A DNA stretch of 64,000 nucleotides from Chitinophagales bacterium (GCA_017303855.1 JAFLBL010000003.1:289618-353617); one strand, 5' to 3'; counted from the first letter of the stretch, positions 8,815 to 17,945 are shown. Notes: generated by a model from the letters alone, not told the origin. Translations and numbers: made by a program.

Positions 8815-9126
8815 TTATTCCTCCTTTTCTGTTTGCAGGTAAAAAGCAAAATTTTCAGTGGCCGCATCATTGGTCAGCTCTGTTGCCTGTACCGTACTCC
8901 CGGCTGTATACGCGGTTCCGGCAGTAATACCCATCCAGACAACCACGGCCAGACTGGCTACTGCGAGTACCGGTTTCAATACCACTGTTGCAGGCCGGGC
9001 TTTTTGCTCCTGTTGTGCGGCAATGGTGGCCATCACACGGGTTGACAGATAGGGATTCATTGCTGTTTCCCGTTCTTCGCGGATCAGCTCATCAATCCTG
9101 TTTTCTATATCCGTTTCTTTTTTCAT
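8815..9126 (-). CDS. Small single-pass membrane protein, probable anti-sigma factor
   Basis: The 103-aa product has a charged cytoplasmic N-terminus (ENRIDELIREERETAMNPYLSTRVMATIAAQQEQ), one membrane segment (VVLKPVLAVASLAVVVWMGITAG) and a short acidic outer tail. The position directly downstream of an ECF sigma gene, 41 nt away, and the topology fit an anti-sigma factor, although no zinc-binding HxxxCxxC motif is present. The stop codon lies 2 nt before the next start. The functional call is by context. Confidence 0.6.
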   Translation of the reverse strand: MKKETDIENRIDELIREERETAMNPYLSTRVMATIAAQQEQKARPATVVLKPVLAVASLAVVVWMGITAGTAYTAGSTVQATELTNDAATENFAFYLQTEKEE

Positions 9127-9167
9127 AATCGCACCTGTTTAGTTAGACAATCGATGAAATCGGTTTC

Positions 9168-9704
9168 CTATGGGTGATGTAATTTTTTTTTGAGATTTTC
9201 TTTTGCCCGGAGTAAGAGCTGTTCCACCGCCCCTTCACTAACGTCCATAATCAGGGCCACTTCCCGTTGTGGCAATTCTTCATACCGGCTGAGAATGAAA
9301 GCCATACGTTGTTTTTCAGGGAGTGCGTCTATCGCGTGGCGCAGCTGGCTTTTTTCTGCTTTTTCCGAAAGTTCCTGCTCCGGACTTTTATTACCCGAAG
9401 GGAGTTGAAGCAACGCTGCAGTCATGGACCATAACGTTCTCCGTTTTCTTTTCTGCAAGGCGTTTAAACTTACATGCACTGCAATCCGGAAGAGCCAGGT
9501 GGAAAATGAGGAGCGGCCCTGAAAAGAAGACAATGACTGGTATACTTTCACAAATACTTCCTGGGTAATATCTTCCGCATCTTCTTTCTGGTGTACATAA
9601 CCCATTACAATACGAAACACCGACGCTTCGTATTTTTTTACCAATACGTTGAAACCGGCAGTATGACCGTCGAGTATTGATTGTATGAGCACTGTTTCCT
9701 GCAT
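9168..9704 (-). CDS. ECF RNA polymerase sigma factor
   Basis: The protein has sigma region 2 (FNVLVKKYEASVFRIVMGYVHQKEDAEDITQEVFVKVYQSL) and region 4 (ALPEKQRMAFILSRYEELPQREVALIMDVSEGAVEQLLLRAKENLKKKL), and lacks region 3, so it is an ECF-type factor of about 178 aa. I use the internal ATG 9704 (MQETVLIQSIL) because family members begin close to this point; the frame is open to 9767. It leads an operon with a small membrane protein, a Spy-like protein, a DUF2202 protein and a glycine-rich secreted protein. Confidence 0.92.
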   Translation of the reverse strand: MQETVLIQSILDGHTAGFNVLVKKYEASVFRIVMGYVHQKEDAEDITQEVFVKVYQSLSSFQGRSSFSTWLFRIAVHVSLNALQKRKRRTLWSMTAALLQLPSGNKSPEQELSEKAEKSQLRHAIDALPEKQRMAFILSRYEELPQREVALIMDVSEGAVEQLLLRAKENLKKKLHHP

Positions 9705-9916
9705 GGAAATAAATTCCGGGAAACTAAAGAACTTCATTTTACACGGTTGAGGAGTAACCAAAGTCACGGCCCGACGCTTATTTAATCAGTTCCTGTACTG
9801 ACTTCCGTTCAATCATAGCGGTTTTGTAAGTAAAAAGAGGCCGGTGTCTGTTTGGTACGTATGCACTAAACAGTCATATTTATACGTATGTATTCTGTAT
9901 ATCCGTAACAATTTTT

Positions 9917-9924
9917 TATCTTTG
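9917..9924 (+). promoter_or_regulatory. Probable -7 promoter box for the SulP gene
   Basis: TATCTTTG matches the Bacteroidota -7 consensus TAnnTTTG exactly and lies 26 bp before the GTG start of the SulP gene. No clear TTG at the -33 position is visible. Confidence 0.5.
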
Positions 9925-9950
9925 CACCTACACTCAACTCTTTATTTACT

Positions 9951-11501
9951 GTGAAGCGCACAATCAGGTACTACCGGCTGATGTGGACAAGACATGACCT
10001 GCCCGCCGGTCTTACCGTTTTTCTGGTCGCCCTCCCGCTTTGCCTGGGAATAGCCAACGCATCAGGGGCACCGGTTTATGCAGGTTTATTATCCGGTATC
10101 ATTGGCGGTCTGGTAGTATCATTGCTCAGCGGATCTCACCTCAGTGTTTCTGGCCCGGCTGCCGGACTTACCACATTAGTTGCTTCTTCCATCATTTCGC
10201 TTGGCGGTTATTCCGTGTTCCTCCTGGCAGTAATTGTGGCCGGCGTATTTCAGTTATTGATCGGTTTGCTCAAAGCCGGTAAAATTTCCAATTACTTTCC
10301 TTCCTCTGTCATCAAAGGCATGCTGGCCGCTATCGGTATTATGCTGATCTCAAAACAGATTCCGATGGCCCTGGGTCTGGATAAACCCGATTTCTGGAAC
10401 AGTGGTTTTTCGCAGCTCTTTACCTCTACTGAATTCAGCAGCAATTTTAATCACCTGAACCAGCATATTACCAGGGGCGCGCTCATCATTACCGTTGTTT
10501 CCCTGGCTATTCTGATAATATGGCAACAACCTTTTGCCAAAAAACTCCGGGTAATTCCTGCACCGCTCGCCGTAGTAATCACCGGTATTCTATTACACCT
10601 GTTATTCACGCACGGAATGCCCGGTTTGTTTCTGCGCACCACACAGTCAGTTAATGTGCCTTCCAATATTTTTGCTGAAATCAGTTTTCCCGACTTCAGC
10701 CAGTTGTTCTCGAATATGGAAATCTGGAAAGCCGGTTTGCTGATCGGCGGACTGGCCAGTCTCGAAACCCTTCTTTGTGTGGAGGCGATTGATAAACTGG
10801 ACCGCCATAACCGGATTACACCGGTAAACCGGGAAATGCTGGCGCAAGGCGTAGGTAATATTGCCTGCGGACTGTTAGGCGCTATTCCCATGACAGCTGT
10901 TGTGGTACGCGGCGCTGCCAATGCCGATGCAGGTGCACGAACCAAACTCTCCTCCTTTACGCACGGCGCCTTCCTGTTGCTGGCCGTTCTGTTGATTCCT
11001 TTTTTACTCAATATGATTCCGCTGGCGTCCTTAGCCGCCATCCTGATTATGACCGGTTATAACCTCGCCAAACCGAAGTTGTTTCTGAATATGTGGAGCC
11101 TGGGGCTGAAACAGTTTCTGCCGTTTATTATAACCATAATTGTTATCCTGTCCACCGATCTGCTGATCGGCGTGAGTATCGGACTTATGATTTCCATTTA
11201 TTTTATCGTGCAGAATAATTTCCGTGATGAGTTCCGGATGGCCCATCATAAAAATCATGATACCGAGTTTTATGAAATACAACTGAACAGCAACGTAACC
11301 TTCCTTAATAAAGTTAAACTGCGGGATACGCTGGATAAAATTCCGGAATACAGCGTTCTGCATATTGACGGCAGTGCCTGTAATTTTATAGATTATGATA
11401 TTCTTGAAATAATCAGTGAATATGCGAACAAAGCACATGACCGGCATATTGAACTGCACCTGAAAGGAATTGAAAAAGTAAATACCACCGCGATACACTG
11501 A
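9951..11501 (+). CDS. SulP-family inorganic anion transporter
   Basis: The 516-aa protein has the SulP signature (DLPAGLTVFLVALPLCLGIANASGAP, then GIIGGLVVSLLSGSHLSVSGPAAGLTTLV) and about ten to twelve membrane segments up to residue about 420. A C-terminal STAS-like domain follows (VLHIDGSACNFIDYDILEIISEY). The start is GTG. Family members carry sulfate, bicarbonate or other anions; the substrate here is not set. The STAS domain is present but degenerate. No carbonic anhydrase gene is adjacent. Confidence 0.93.
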   Translation: MKRTIRYYRLMWTRHDLPAGLTVFLVALPLCLGIANASGAPVYAGLLSGIIGGLVVSLLSGSHLSVSGPAAGLTTLVASSIISLGGYSVFLLAVIVAGVFQLLIGLLKAGKISNYFPSSVIKGMLAAIGIMLISKQIPMALGLDKPDFWNSGFSQLFTSTEFSSNFNHLNQHITRGALIITVVSLAILIIWQQPFAKKLRVIPAPLAVVITGILLHLLFTHGMPGLFLRTTQSVNVPSNIFAEISFPDFSQLFSNMEIWKAGLLIGGLASLETLLCVEAIDKLDRHNRITPVNREMLAQGVGNIACGLLGAIPMTAVVVRGAANADAGARTKLSSFTHGAFLLLAVLLIPFLLNMIPLASLAAILIMTGYNLAKPKLFLNMWSLGLKQFLPFIITIIVILSTDLLIGVSIGLMISIYFIVQNNFRDEFRMAHHKNHDTEFYEIQLNSNVTFLNKVKLRDTLDKIPEYSVLHIDGSACNFIDYDILEIISEYANKAHDRHIELHLKGIEKVNTTAIH

Positions 11502-11597
11502 TAATAAACAAAATAGAACTGCTTTAAACGGCTTTAACTTTTCACTGGGGGAGTGACCAATGATAAAAATGTATCTTTAGTTACTAAAACCCCGGTT

Positions 11598-12032
11598 ATG
11601 AAAAAAATGCTCTGCCTGCCGGTATTCATATTATTTTTAAGCGCCTGCGGAAATAATGATACAGAACCCGAAGTACTCCCGGCCACTGAAATCAGTTTAT
11701 GGAAAGCTAATCTGGATTCCGGTCTTCTTCGTATGGAAAAACAGGTGGTACCCGGTCTCGATACTATCACAACGGAAAGTATTGTCAGTTATATGAGCGG
11801 CGTAAATTTTAAACCGGAGTATGTAAAAACATCGGGCGACACTCTTTATTTACGCATCGCTGATGCCACATACCTGACCCAACAAATGGGTTCCTCCGGC
11901 GCAGAAGCCTGGCTGGCCGAACTGGTATATAATTGTACAGAAATACCCGGTATCCGGTTTGTAAACCTCGACTTCGAAGAAGGCGACCATGCCCAACCAG
12001 GCACCTACCGAAGGGAATCCTTCATAAAATAA
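11598..12032 (+). CDS. Small lipoprotein with GerMN-like C-terminal domain
   Basis: I choose the ATG at 11598 (MKKMLCLPVFILFLSACGNND), which gives a lipoprotein signal with LSAC lipobox; the longer frame from 11553 adds 15 residues without a signal. The mature region of about 120 aa contains TLYLRIADATYLTQQMGSSGAEAWLAELVYNCTEIPGIRFVNLDFEEGDHAQPGTYRR, which has the alpha/beta pattern of a GerMN-like domain. It is anchored in the envelope. Function unknown. A strong hairpin terminator follows the stop codon. Confidence 0.7.
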   Translation: MKKMLCLPVFILFLSACGNNDTEPEVLPATEISLWKANLDSGLLRMEKQVVPGLDTITTESIVSYMSGVNFKPEYVKTSGDTLYLRIADATYLTQQMGSSGAEAWLAELVYNCTEIPGIRFVNLDFEEGDHAQPGTYRRESFIK

Positions 12033-12062
12033 AAAAAGGGGAGATGATTGTCTCCCCTTTTT
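12033..12062. terminator. Bidirectional rho-independent terminator
   Basis: AAAAAGGGGAGA and TCTCCCCTTTTT form a near-perfect stem around a 6-nt loop, ending in T runs in both directions. It lies between the lipoprotein gene (plus) and the cytochrome gene (minus). Confidence 0.85.
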
Positions 12063-12067
12063 CATTT

Positions 12068-12130
12068 CCCCACTCCCCACTCCCCACTCTCCACTTTCCA
12101 CTCTCCACTCACCACTCACCACTCACTATT
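12068..12130. repeat. Heptamer tandem array A (ccccact type)
   Basis: Eight successive 7-bp units (ccccact three times, then ctccact, ttccact, ctccact and caccact twice) run up to the TAG stop codon of the minus-strand cytochrome gene at 12126-12128. The unit order closely matches the array at 53174. Confidence 0.85.
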
Positions 12131-13139
12131 TAACCACTTTCATATCTCCCATCTTCCATTCCTTATCATCCGTACCCGGGTATTTGTTGATTTTATTTGG
12201 CATTGGCTTTACCGTACGCAGGTAAGCATATAATGCTTTCAGATCGCTGTCCGTCATACCTGAATAATCGGCCAATGGCATCACGGTATTTTGTTTACCC
12301 GGATAAGCGGTAATGTTTTTAGCATCCCTGTACAAGGTAAATTTATTCAAAAACTGTTCCTCCGTCCAGCTGCCGATACCGGTAGAGTCGGGAGTAATGT
12401 TTGCCGACATCACCCTGAAATCTTCATGTGTGAACAAATTGCCGCCTGCATAGATACGGGCAAAATTAAACGCGCCTTTTTCAAACGGGGTATGACAGGT
12501 GGCACAATCGGCAATGGTAATCAGGTATTCTCCATATTTAACCGGGTCCGTTTCTGCCGGTTTGCTATTTCCTTCCACAGAGGGTTTTAATGCCGGTGCC
12601 GGATAGGCCATACTGATTGGAATCATCAGCTGACGGGCGGGAACTTTTTTATAAATAGGTTTCAGCGTACGCAGATACGCAATAATATTCAGCAGATCCT
12701 CTCTGGCCATTTTATTATAACTCACGTAGGGCATCAATGGAAACAAAGTGTCTCCGTTTTTACTGATCCCCTGGGTGATGGAACGCAGAATTTCTTCATC
12801 CGTCCAGCTGCCGATTCCTGTTTCTTTATCCGGTGTAATATTTTTCGCATAGATCGTACCGGGGATGGCTTCGAGCAGGCGGCTGTCATATTTCAGGCCA
12901 CCGCTTCCTTCCGTGCCCGGCACTACCGGTCCGGAAAATCTGGAAAAATCCCTTTCACTGTGACAATGTATACAAGCCGCCACGTGATTGGCCAGGTAAC
13001 GGCCGCGTTCCACTGCCTTGGCCAGTGAATCCGCTTTTTTCTTTTCAGACAAATCAGAGGAACTGTTATTACAGGAAGAAAACCAGGCAGCGGCAAATAC
13101 ACCTGTGCATAGTACCGCCAGGGCAAATAACTTTTTCAT
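12126..13139 (-). CDS. Dihaem cytochrome c lipoprotein
   Basis: I place the start at ATG 13139 (MKKLFALAVL), giving a 337-aa lipoprotein with the lipobox-like Cys at residue 23; the frame is open to 13205. Two haem-binding CxxCH motifs are present: CIHCH (C56, C59, H60) and CATCH (C212, C215, H216). Each is followed by a similar domain with a candidate axial Met (MPYVSY near 136 and MPLADYSGM near 300). The internal duplication (NITPDKETGIGSWTDEEI and NITPDSTGIGSWTEEQ) shows tandem class I cytochrome c domains, as in the dihaem subunits of alcohol or aldehyde dehydrogenases. No dehydrogenase gene is adjacent. Probable electron carrier on the envelope. Confidence 0.9.
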   Translation of the reverse strand: MKKLFALAVLCTGVFAAAWFSSCNNSSSDLSEKKKADSLAKAVERGRYLANHVAACIHCHSERDFSRFSGPVVPGTEGSGGLKYDSRLLEAIPGTIYAKNITPDKETGIGSWTDEEILRSITQGISKNGDTLFPLMPYVSYNKMAREDLLNIIAYLRTLKPIYKKVPARQLMIPISMAYPAPALKPSVEGNSKPAETDPVKYGEYLITIADCATCHTPFEKGAFNFARIYAGGNLFTHEDFRVMSANITPDSTGIGSWTEEQFLNKFTLYRDAKNITAYPGKQNTVMPLADYSGMTDSDLKALYAYLRTVKPMPNKINKYPGTDDKEWKMGDMKVVK

Positions 13140-13213
13140 ACTGATGGTTAGTTGGTTGGTTAAGATTGTTTCAGGTATAAAAGATACTAAACATTCTTTA
13201 CCCATCCCGCTTT

Positions 13214-14419
13214 TCAGAAAGAATAGCCCAGGCTGAAGGTGAGCGGAACCATTACCCCGTCATTGTTCGGAAATAGATTTCCATTGGAGAAATGGGCAAT
13301 ACGAAGACCCAGGTTCAGGTTTTTATTTTTACCGGTAAATACGCCCATACCCATCTGGTCGAGGAAAGTGAATTTTTCCCCGGTATCCAGTCCATCCATT
13401 TTTGTTTTAGATATAAAAGAAGGTCCGGCCACCGAATACTCCAGGTAAAAATCCGTTTTCTTTGACCGGATGGTATGAAAACGCATCATCGGATACGCAC
13501 TCAGTGTAAAAAAATTTGTTCCGGTACCGTCTGTTTTCCAGAAACCGGCCTGCAGTCCCCAGTCCAGCGAAAACACTTTGCGGCTATGAAAGAGATTGTG
13601 CTGGTAATTCAGTAATAAACCATGACGGGCTCTTACTTCGCCACCCCAGAAAATCGGAATCACACCTTTGGATACAAAATTATTGGTTCCATAGCCCAGG
13701 CCGTTTGTGGCATACGCCACCGACATAATCTGTTTGGGGAAATGATACCCTGCTTTCTTCACTACGTCCACCCGTTCGGCAGTAAGCTCGCGCAATGTAT
13801 AATGAAAACCGGCGGAATGAAAAACAGTTGCCGGTTGTAGCTCTTTATCATTAGCAGGTGAATACGTGGTTCCTACCTGCAGGTCCCATTTATGATTCAG
13901 TTTGTATTGCAGGCTGGCACCAAATAATCCGGTGGCATAGGAAGCGCTTTTTACAACCGGCCGGTCATACATATTAAAACCACGGCGCATGATCAGCCCC
14001 AGCCCGGCTTCCGTATTCAAGGCTATTTTCTTTGACAAGGGTAATTTACCGGATACGGTAAGTCCCGCCACATTCATCCATACAGTAAGTGTCTGATTGG
14101 TATTATTCACGTCCCTGTATTCCACCCATTTTACCGGGCGCATGTAGGTGATCTGTGCAGCTATATTTTTATTGAATTCGTGACCCACCAGTACCAGCCG
14201 TACAGCTGTATGCGGCACTTTCACAGAGCCCACGGTATTGCCCGGTTGCAATTGCCGGGTGGAAAACGGATAGTTGATGGACCCTATATTCACCCCAAAG
14301 AAAGTATTCTTCATAGCGGGTGAATATTGTCCCCTGAAACTCTGTGCGGATACATCCATCAGCAACAGGAGGAATAAAATAATAAATCCGGTCTTTCTGA
14401 ATGAATACAGTAATGTCAT
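13214..14419 (-). CDS. PagL-like acyloxyacyl hydrolase (lipid A 3-O-deacylase family)
   Basis: I choose ATG 14419, whose ATGA overlaps the TGA stop of nagA, giving a 401-aa protein with a signal peptide (FIILFLLLLMDVSAQ). The last 30 residues, NLGLRIAHFSNGNLFPNNDG and the following strand, match the C-terminal strands of the PagL/acyloxyacyl-hydrolase family, including the catalytic His-Ser of HFSN. The middle is beta-rich, compatible with an outer-membrane barrel. Family members remove acyl chains from lipid A. The 4-bp overlap with nagA is unusual and may be coincidental to function. Confidence 0.75.
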   Translation of the reverse strand: MTLLYSFRKTGFIILFLLLLMDVSAQSFRGQYSPAMKNTFFGVNIGSINYPFSTRQLQPGNTVGSVKVPHTAVRLVLVGHEFNKNIAAQITYMRPVKWVEYRDVNNTNQTLTVWMNVAGLTVSGKLPLSKKIALNTEAGLGLIMRRGFNMYDRPVVKSASYATGLFGASLQYKLNHKWDLQVGTTYSPANDKELQPATVFHSAGFHYTLRELTAERVDVVKKAGYHFPKQIMSVAYATNGLGYGTNNFVSKGVIPIFWGGEVRARHGLLLNYQHNLFHSRKVFSLDWGLQAGFWKTDGTGTNFFTLSAYPMMRFHTIRSKKTDFYLEYSVAGPSFISKTKMDGLDTGEKFTFLDQMGMGVFTGKNKNLNLGLRIAHFSNGNLFPNNDGVMVPLTFSLGYSF

Positions 14420-15516
14420 AGCAGTTTGATTAGCGCCAGTGATTCGTCCAGCAACAGCAGGGACGAAGTATATCCTTTTTGAATTTTTCCGTATTGTTGA
14501 TCGAGTCCCATCACGCGGGCCGGGTAAAGACTGCACATACGCAGGGCTTCTTCTCGGGAGATACCGGCAAAAGCCACCAGGTTCTGTACGGCTTTCAGCA
14601 TTGTCAGTGCGGAGCCGCTGAGTATACCAGCGGATTCATATTTATCCCCCTGTAATGTATGCGGATACAATCCTTCCGCCGTATCGGTTACCGCGTCGGT
14701 TATTACAAACAACCGCTCGCCCATAGCTTTCTTAGCAATACGGATGGCCGCATAATCCACATGGTAGCCATCCGGAATAATACTGGCCATCACGCGTTCA
14801 TCATCCATCGTGGCACCGGCCAGTCCGGGTTCACGATGTTGCAACGGGCTCATGGCATTAAATAAATGTGTAACAGCGCGGATGCCCAGGTCAAATCCGG
14901 CAACCGCCTGCTGATATCCTGCATTACTGTGCCCGGCTGAAATAATTATGCCGTACGATTGAATCAGCGAAATAATTTCCGGGCTGACCATTTCAGGGGC
15001 CAGGGTGATTATTTTAATAACCCCCTTGCCATATTCAAGCAACTCTGTTGCCTGTGCAATTGTAGGAGAGTGAATAAACGCTTCAATATGGGCGCCTCTT
15101 TTTATGGGGTTAATCCATGGACCTTCTATATGCAAACCCGGTATGCCGGTACCGCCCTGTTGCCAATAGGCACGTATGGCATCAATACTTTTATAAAAAA
15201 CGTCGTAAGCATTGGTGGCCACCGTTGGCATACAGATAGCAGCACCACCGGAACGGCAATACGCATTCAGTTTTACCAGCGACGCAGCTTCCGGATATAC
15301 GGCCAGCAGTTTACCATATGCTCCGTATATCTGCAGGTCAATAAAAGCCGGAACAAGCAAGGAATCAGGGAAGGATTCCACCGGCAGATCAGCCGGCAGT
15401 TCAGCCGCCGGCAACAGTTCCTTAATAAGCTCTCCCTCCGTAATTACGGCATAATTTTCCAGCCAGTTTTCACCCGTGAAAACACGACCGGCCAGTATGG
15501 CTTTTTGTGACTGCAT
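14416..15516 (-). CDS. nagA: N-acetylglucosamine-6-phosphate deacetylase
   Basis: The 366-aa protein shows the family's order of motifs: FIDLQIYGAYG, GLHIEGPWINPIKRGAH (metal-binding Glu), IISAGHSNA (His), VTHLFNAMSPL (His), IPDGYHVDYAAI and FVITDAVTD (catalytic Asp). It converts GlcNAc-6-phosphate to glucosamine-6-phosphate in the amino-sugar salvage pathway, and may act on peptidoglycan or chitin breakdown products. Its length is close to the family norm. The downstream PagL-like gene overlaps it by 4 bp. Confidence 0.93.
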   Translation of the reverse strand: MQSQKAILAGRVFTGENWLENYAVITEGELIKELLPAAELPADLPVESFPDSLLVPAFIDLQIYGAYGKLLAVYPEAASLVKLNAYCRSGGAAICMPTVATNAYDVFYKSIDAIRAYWQQGGTGIPGLHIEGPWINPIKRGAHIEAFIHSPTIAQATELLEYGKGVIKIITLAPEMVSPEIISLIQSYGIIISAGHSNAGYQQAVAGFDLGIRAVTHLFNAMSPLQHREPGLAGATMDDERVMASIIPDGYHVDYAAIRIAKKAMGERLFVITDAVTDTAEGLYPHTLQGDKYESAGILSGSALTMLKAVQNLVAFAGISREEALRMCSLYPARVMGLDQQYGKIQKGYTSSLLLLDESLALIKLL

Positions 15517-15541
15517 TCAGCCCGAAGATAATGGAAAGAGA

Positions 15542-15659
15542 AAGAACCAAGAGCCTGAGAGGCCAGGATGCCAAAGAAAAATCAACTATCAAACACCAAT
15601 CCCTCCTTAGACAAATTGATTGAAATTTGGTCATTACTAATGACTAACGACTGGATCTA
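15542..15659. repeat. Degenerate heptamer arrays between nagA and the response regulator gene
   Basis: Three short arrays follow one another: aagaacc/aagagcc-type units at 15542-15576, atcaact/atcaaac/accaatc at 15581-15601, and tcattac/taatgac/taacgac units at 15631-15651. The last lies next to the TAG stop at 15657-15659 of the response regulator gene. Confidence 0.55.
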
Positions 15660-16346
15660 GCCCACCACAAACCGGTACCCCACTCCCTTTATCGTAATGA
15701 TCTCCAGAGAAGAGTCTGCTTTCAAAAAGCCCCGCAACTTGGTGATATACACATCCAGGTTACGGCTGTTAAAGAAAGAATCATTGCCCCAGAGCAGGTT
15801 GAGAATATCGCGGCGGTCGATGATTTTATCGCGGTTCTCATATAGTAATTTGAGTAATTCACTTTCCCGGAAAGACAGCTTACGTTCCTCCTCCCCGTTG
15901 ACCAGCAACTGACGGTTGAGCTGGAAACTGAATTTTCCCATGGTAACCGTATTGCCCTGAATTTTTTGTGGTCCTTCTGGTTTACTGCGCAGGAGGTTCT
16001 GAATGCGCACAATCAGTTCCTCCATACTGAAAGGCTTACGGATATAATCATTTCCTCCACTGGCAAAGCCTTTAACTACATCCTCCGTCTGGGTTTTTGC
16101 CGTAAGAAAAATGATCGGCACCTCTTCCTGCAATGATCGGATTTCATCCGCAAGTGTAAAGCCGTCCTTATTGGGCAGCATCACATCCAGCACACAAATA
16201 TCCGGTGCTGATTTTTTAAACAGCTCCGTCACTTTTGCCCCATCCGTTTCCATGATGACTTCGAACCCCCGGCTCTCCAGGCTTTCCCGGACTATCTTAC
16301 CCAGGAAAACCTCATCTTCCACATATAATACTTTTATCTTGCTCAT
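15657..16346 (-). CDS. OmpR-family response regulator
   Basis: The 229-aa protein has a receiver domain with the phosphoacceptor D54 (DICVLDVMLP), acidic DE at 10-12 (VEDE), T and K residues (IIFLTAKT) and a C-terminal winged-helix domain (LSFRESELLKLLYENRDKIIDRRDILNLLWG). It overlaps the 3' end of the histidine kinase gene by 4 bp, so the pair is one two-component system. Direct TTAACC repeats spaced by one helical turn, between the kinase gene and the divergent GLPGLI gene, are good candidate binding sites. Confidence 0.95.
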   Translation of the reverse strand: MSKIKVLYVEDEVFLGKIVRESLESRGFEVIMETDGAKVTELFKKSAPDICVLDVMLPNKDGFTLADEIRSLQEEVPIIFLTAKTQTEDVVKGFASGGNDYIRKPFSMEELIVRIQNLLRSKPEGPQKIQGNTVTMGKFSFQLNRQLLVNGEEERKLSFRESELLKLLYENRDKIIDRRDILNLLWGNDSFFNSRNLDVYITKLRGFLKADSSLEIITIKGVGYRFVVG

Positions 16347-17830
16347 ACATTACGCTTTGGTAAACTGATGCTAAAACAGCTGCCTCCGCCTTCCGCCTGT
16401 TCAACCGAAATAGCACCCTGGTGCTTTTGTACCACCTGGGAAACATAACTGAGTCCGAGCCCGTACCCCTTGGCATTATGGGTATCGCCATGCGGCACCC
16501 GGAAAAATTTGTCAAATACTTTCCCCTGGTATTCTTCGGGTATGCCGATCCCGTTATCGGTAACGGTTAACCGGATAGTTGATGCATCCCCGTTCAGTTT
16601 TATCCATATAGCAGGATTTTGTTCTCCCCGGTATTTGATGGCATTGTCCACCAGGTTGAAAATAACACTGAGCAGGTGCAGCCGGTCTCCCTGTAGTTCT
16701 GTCTCTCCTTCATACTGCACATCTGTTTTGATATGAAATTTATCCAGTTGCAGCTTCAGCGATTCCAGCACTTCTGTTACCAGCCCCCGCAAATTCACCA
16801 TTTCATATTTCAGTTCGATGCCCTGGCTTTCAAACATGGAAAGTTTGAGTACTTTATCCACCAGCAGGCTCAGCCGGTTCAGTTCATGTTGTGATATATC
16901 AAGGTATTCCCGGGTACGGGCGGGATCGTCCATCGCGTTGAAGTTTTTTAATGCTTCAATGGCCACCCCTACCGTGGCAATCGGCGTTTTGAGTTCATGG
17001 GTGATATTACTGATAAACTCATTTTTTAATTCCGCCAGTTTGCGATGTTTACGCAGATTCTTATTCAATACCCAAAATGCGAGTATGGTAATAAAAAGCA
17101 GTAATACTGCAAATATCACGGGCTGTGCTATCCGGCGCATCAGATATGGCCAGGCATTATCAATCGAAACGGAGTAGGTCAGGGGTTTGGCAATACCGAT
17201 GGTAACGCCCCCGAAATTTCGTTTACGCCCTGGGAGTGCCTTCTCTGTTTTATGAATGGTAAAAGCGAGTTGTAGTTTTTCTCTTTTAAGCGCCAGCCGG
17301 TAGGCTGAGTCAATCTCTGTGATGCGAATACTGTCCTGCAGTGAATCGACTCCATATAAAAAACTAAACACCTGGTCCCTTTCACCCGGAGGCGGCGGCA
17401 TGTTCATTTCAATTTTTACAGAATCCGTTTCGCCGGCAATCGTCGAAGCGGTTTGCATAGAAATCAGCATGGCTTTTTTTCGCTTGCCCATCTGGTGCTC
17501 TATCGAATCCGCCATCTTATCACGGATGACATTGATGGATGAAATAACCTGCTCGCGGCCCTCGCCCGGAATCGCAATGCCCCTGTGATTGTCCCGGATA
17601 TAGACCCGCATTTTCCCTTTCTCCCCGCTATCTGTTACCTGTCTGTCAAGTTTAAATTTAGCCACCTGGAGTTTCATCATTTCCTCCCGGAAAAGCATTT
17701 CTGTTTTCAACTGCAGGGTCTTTTCTTCCCGTTTATAATTCTCCACCAGCCAGTATACCAGAAAGGCGGTGATGCCGAGCAAGGAAAGCAGCATCAAAAG
17801 GGGAGGGGTTATACCGGGGCGTTTTTTCAT
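16343..17830 (-). CDS. Sensor histidine kinase (HisKA/HATPase_c)
   Basis: The 495-aa kinase has two membrane segments (residues about 10-29 and 233-255) flanking a periplasmic sensor of about 200 residues, then a HisKA domain with phosphoacceptor H278 (ISNITHELKTPI) and an HATPase_c domain with the N box (VIFNLVDNAIKY), DNGIGIPEEY and GYGLGLSYV. The sensor domain does not match one I recognise. It is cotranscribed with its response regulator and faces the GLPGLI gene across a 115-bp intergenic region. Confidence 0.94.
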   Translation of the reverse strand: MKKRPGITPPLLMLLSLLGITAFLVYWLVENYKREEKTLQLKTEMLFREEMMKLQVAKFKLDRQVTDSGEKGKMRVYIRDNHRGIAIPGEGREQVISSINVIRDKMADSIEHQMGKRKKAMLISMQTASTIAGETDSVKIEMNMPPPPGERDQVFSFLYGVDSLQDSIRITEIDSAYRLALKREKLQLAFTIHKTEKALPGRKRNFGGVTIGIAKPLTYSVSIDNAWPYLMRRIAQPVIFAVLLLFITILAFWVLNKNLRKHRKLAELKNEFISNITHELKTPIATVGVAIEALKNFNAMDDPARTREYLDISQHELNRLSLLVDKVLKLSMFESQGIELKYEMVNLRGLVTEVLESLKLQLDKFHIKTDVQYEGETELQGDRLHLLSVIFNLVDNAIKYRGEQNPAIWIKLNGDASTIRLTVTDNGIGIPEEYQGKVFDKFFRVPHGDTHNAKGYGLGLSYVSQVVQKHQGAISVEQAEGGGSCFSISLPKRNV

Positions 17831-17863
17831 TTCACTACAAAAATAATCATTCCGCAGACCCTG

Positions 17864-17912
17864 TTAAGCGCTCTTAACCTTTATTAACCTTATAGATAGC
17901 TGGGTTAACCTT
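17864..17912. promoter_or_regulatory. Direct TTAACC repeats, candidate response-regulator box
   Basis: TTAAGC at 17864 and TTAACCTT at 17874, 17884 and 17905 lie on the plus strand at about 10-bp steps (10, 10 and 21 bp). This phase is expected for tandem binding of OmpR-family dimers. Confidence 0.45.
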
Positions 17913-17920
17913 CGGTGTTT

Positions 17921-17928
17921 TAGCTTTG
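17921..17928 (+). promoter_or_regulatory. Probable -7 promoter box for the GLPGLI gene
   Basis: TAGCTTTG fits the TAnnTTTG consensus and lies 17 bp before the ATG at 17946, downstream of the TTAACC repeats. Confidence 0.5.
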
Positions 17929-17945
17929 GCACAAATAGCAAACGA

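Noticed and set aside
12068..12130. The tandem heptamers considered as a CRISPR array
   Set aside because: Units are 7 bp without spacers, and no cas gene is near.
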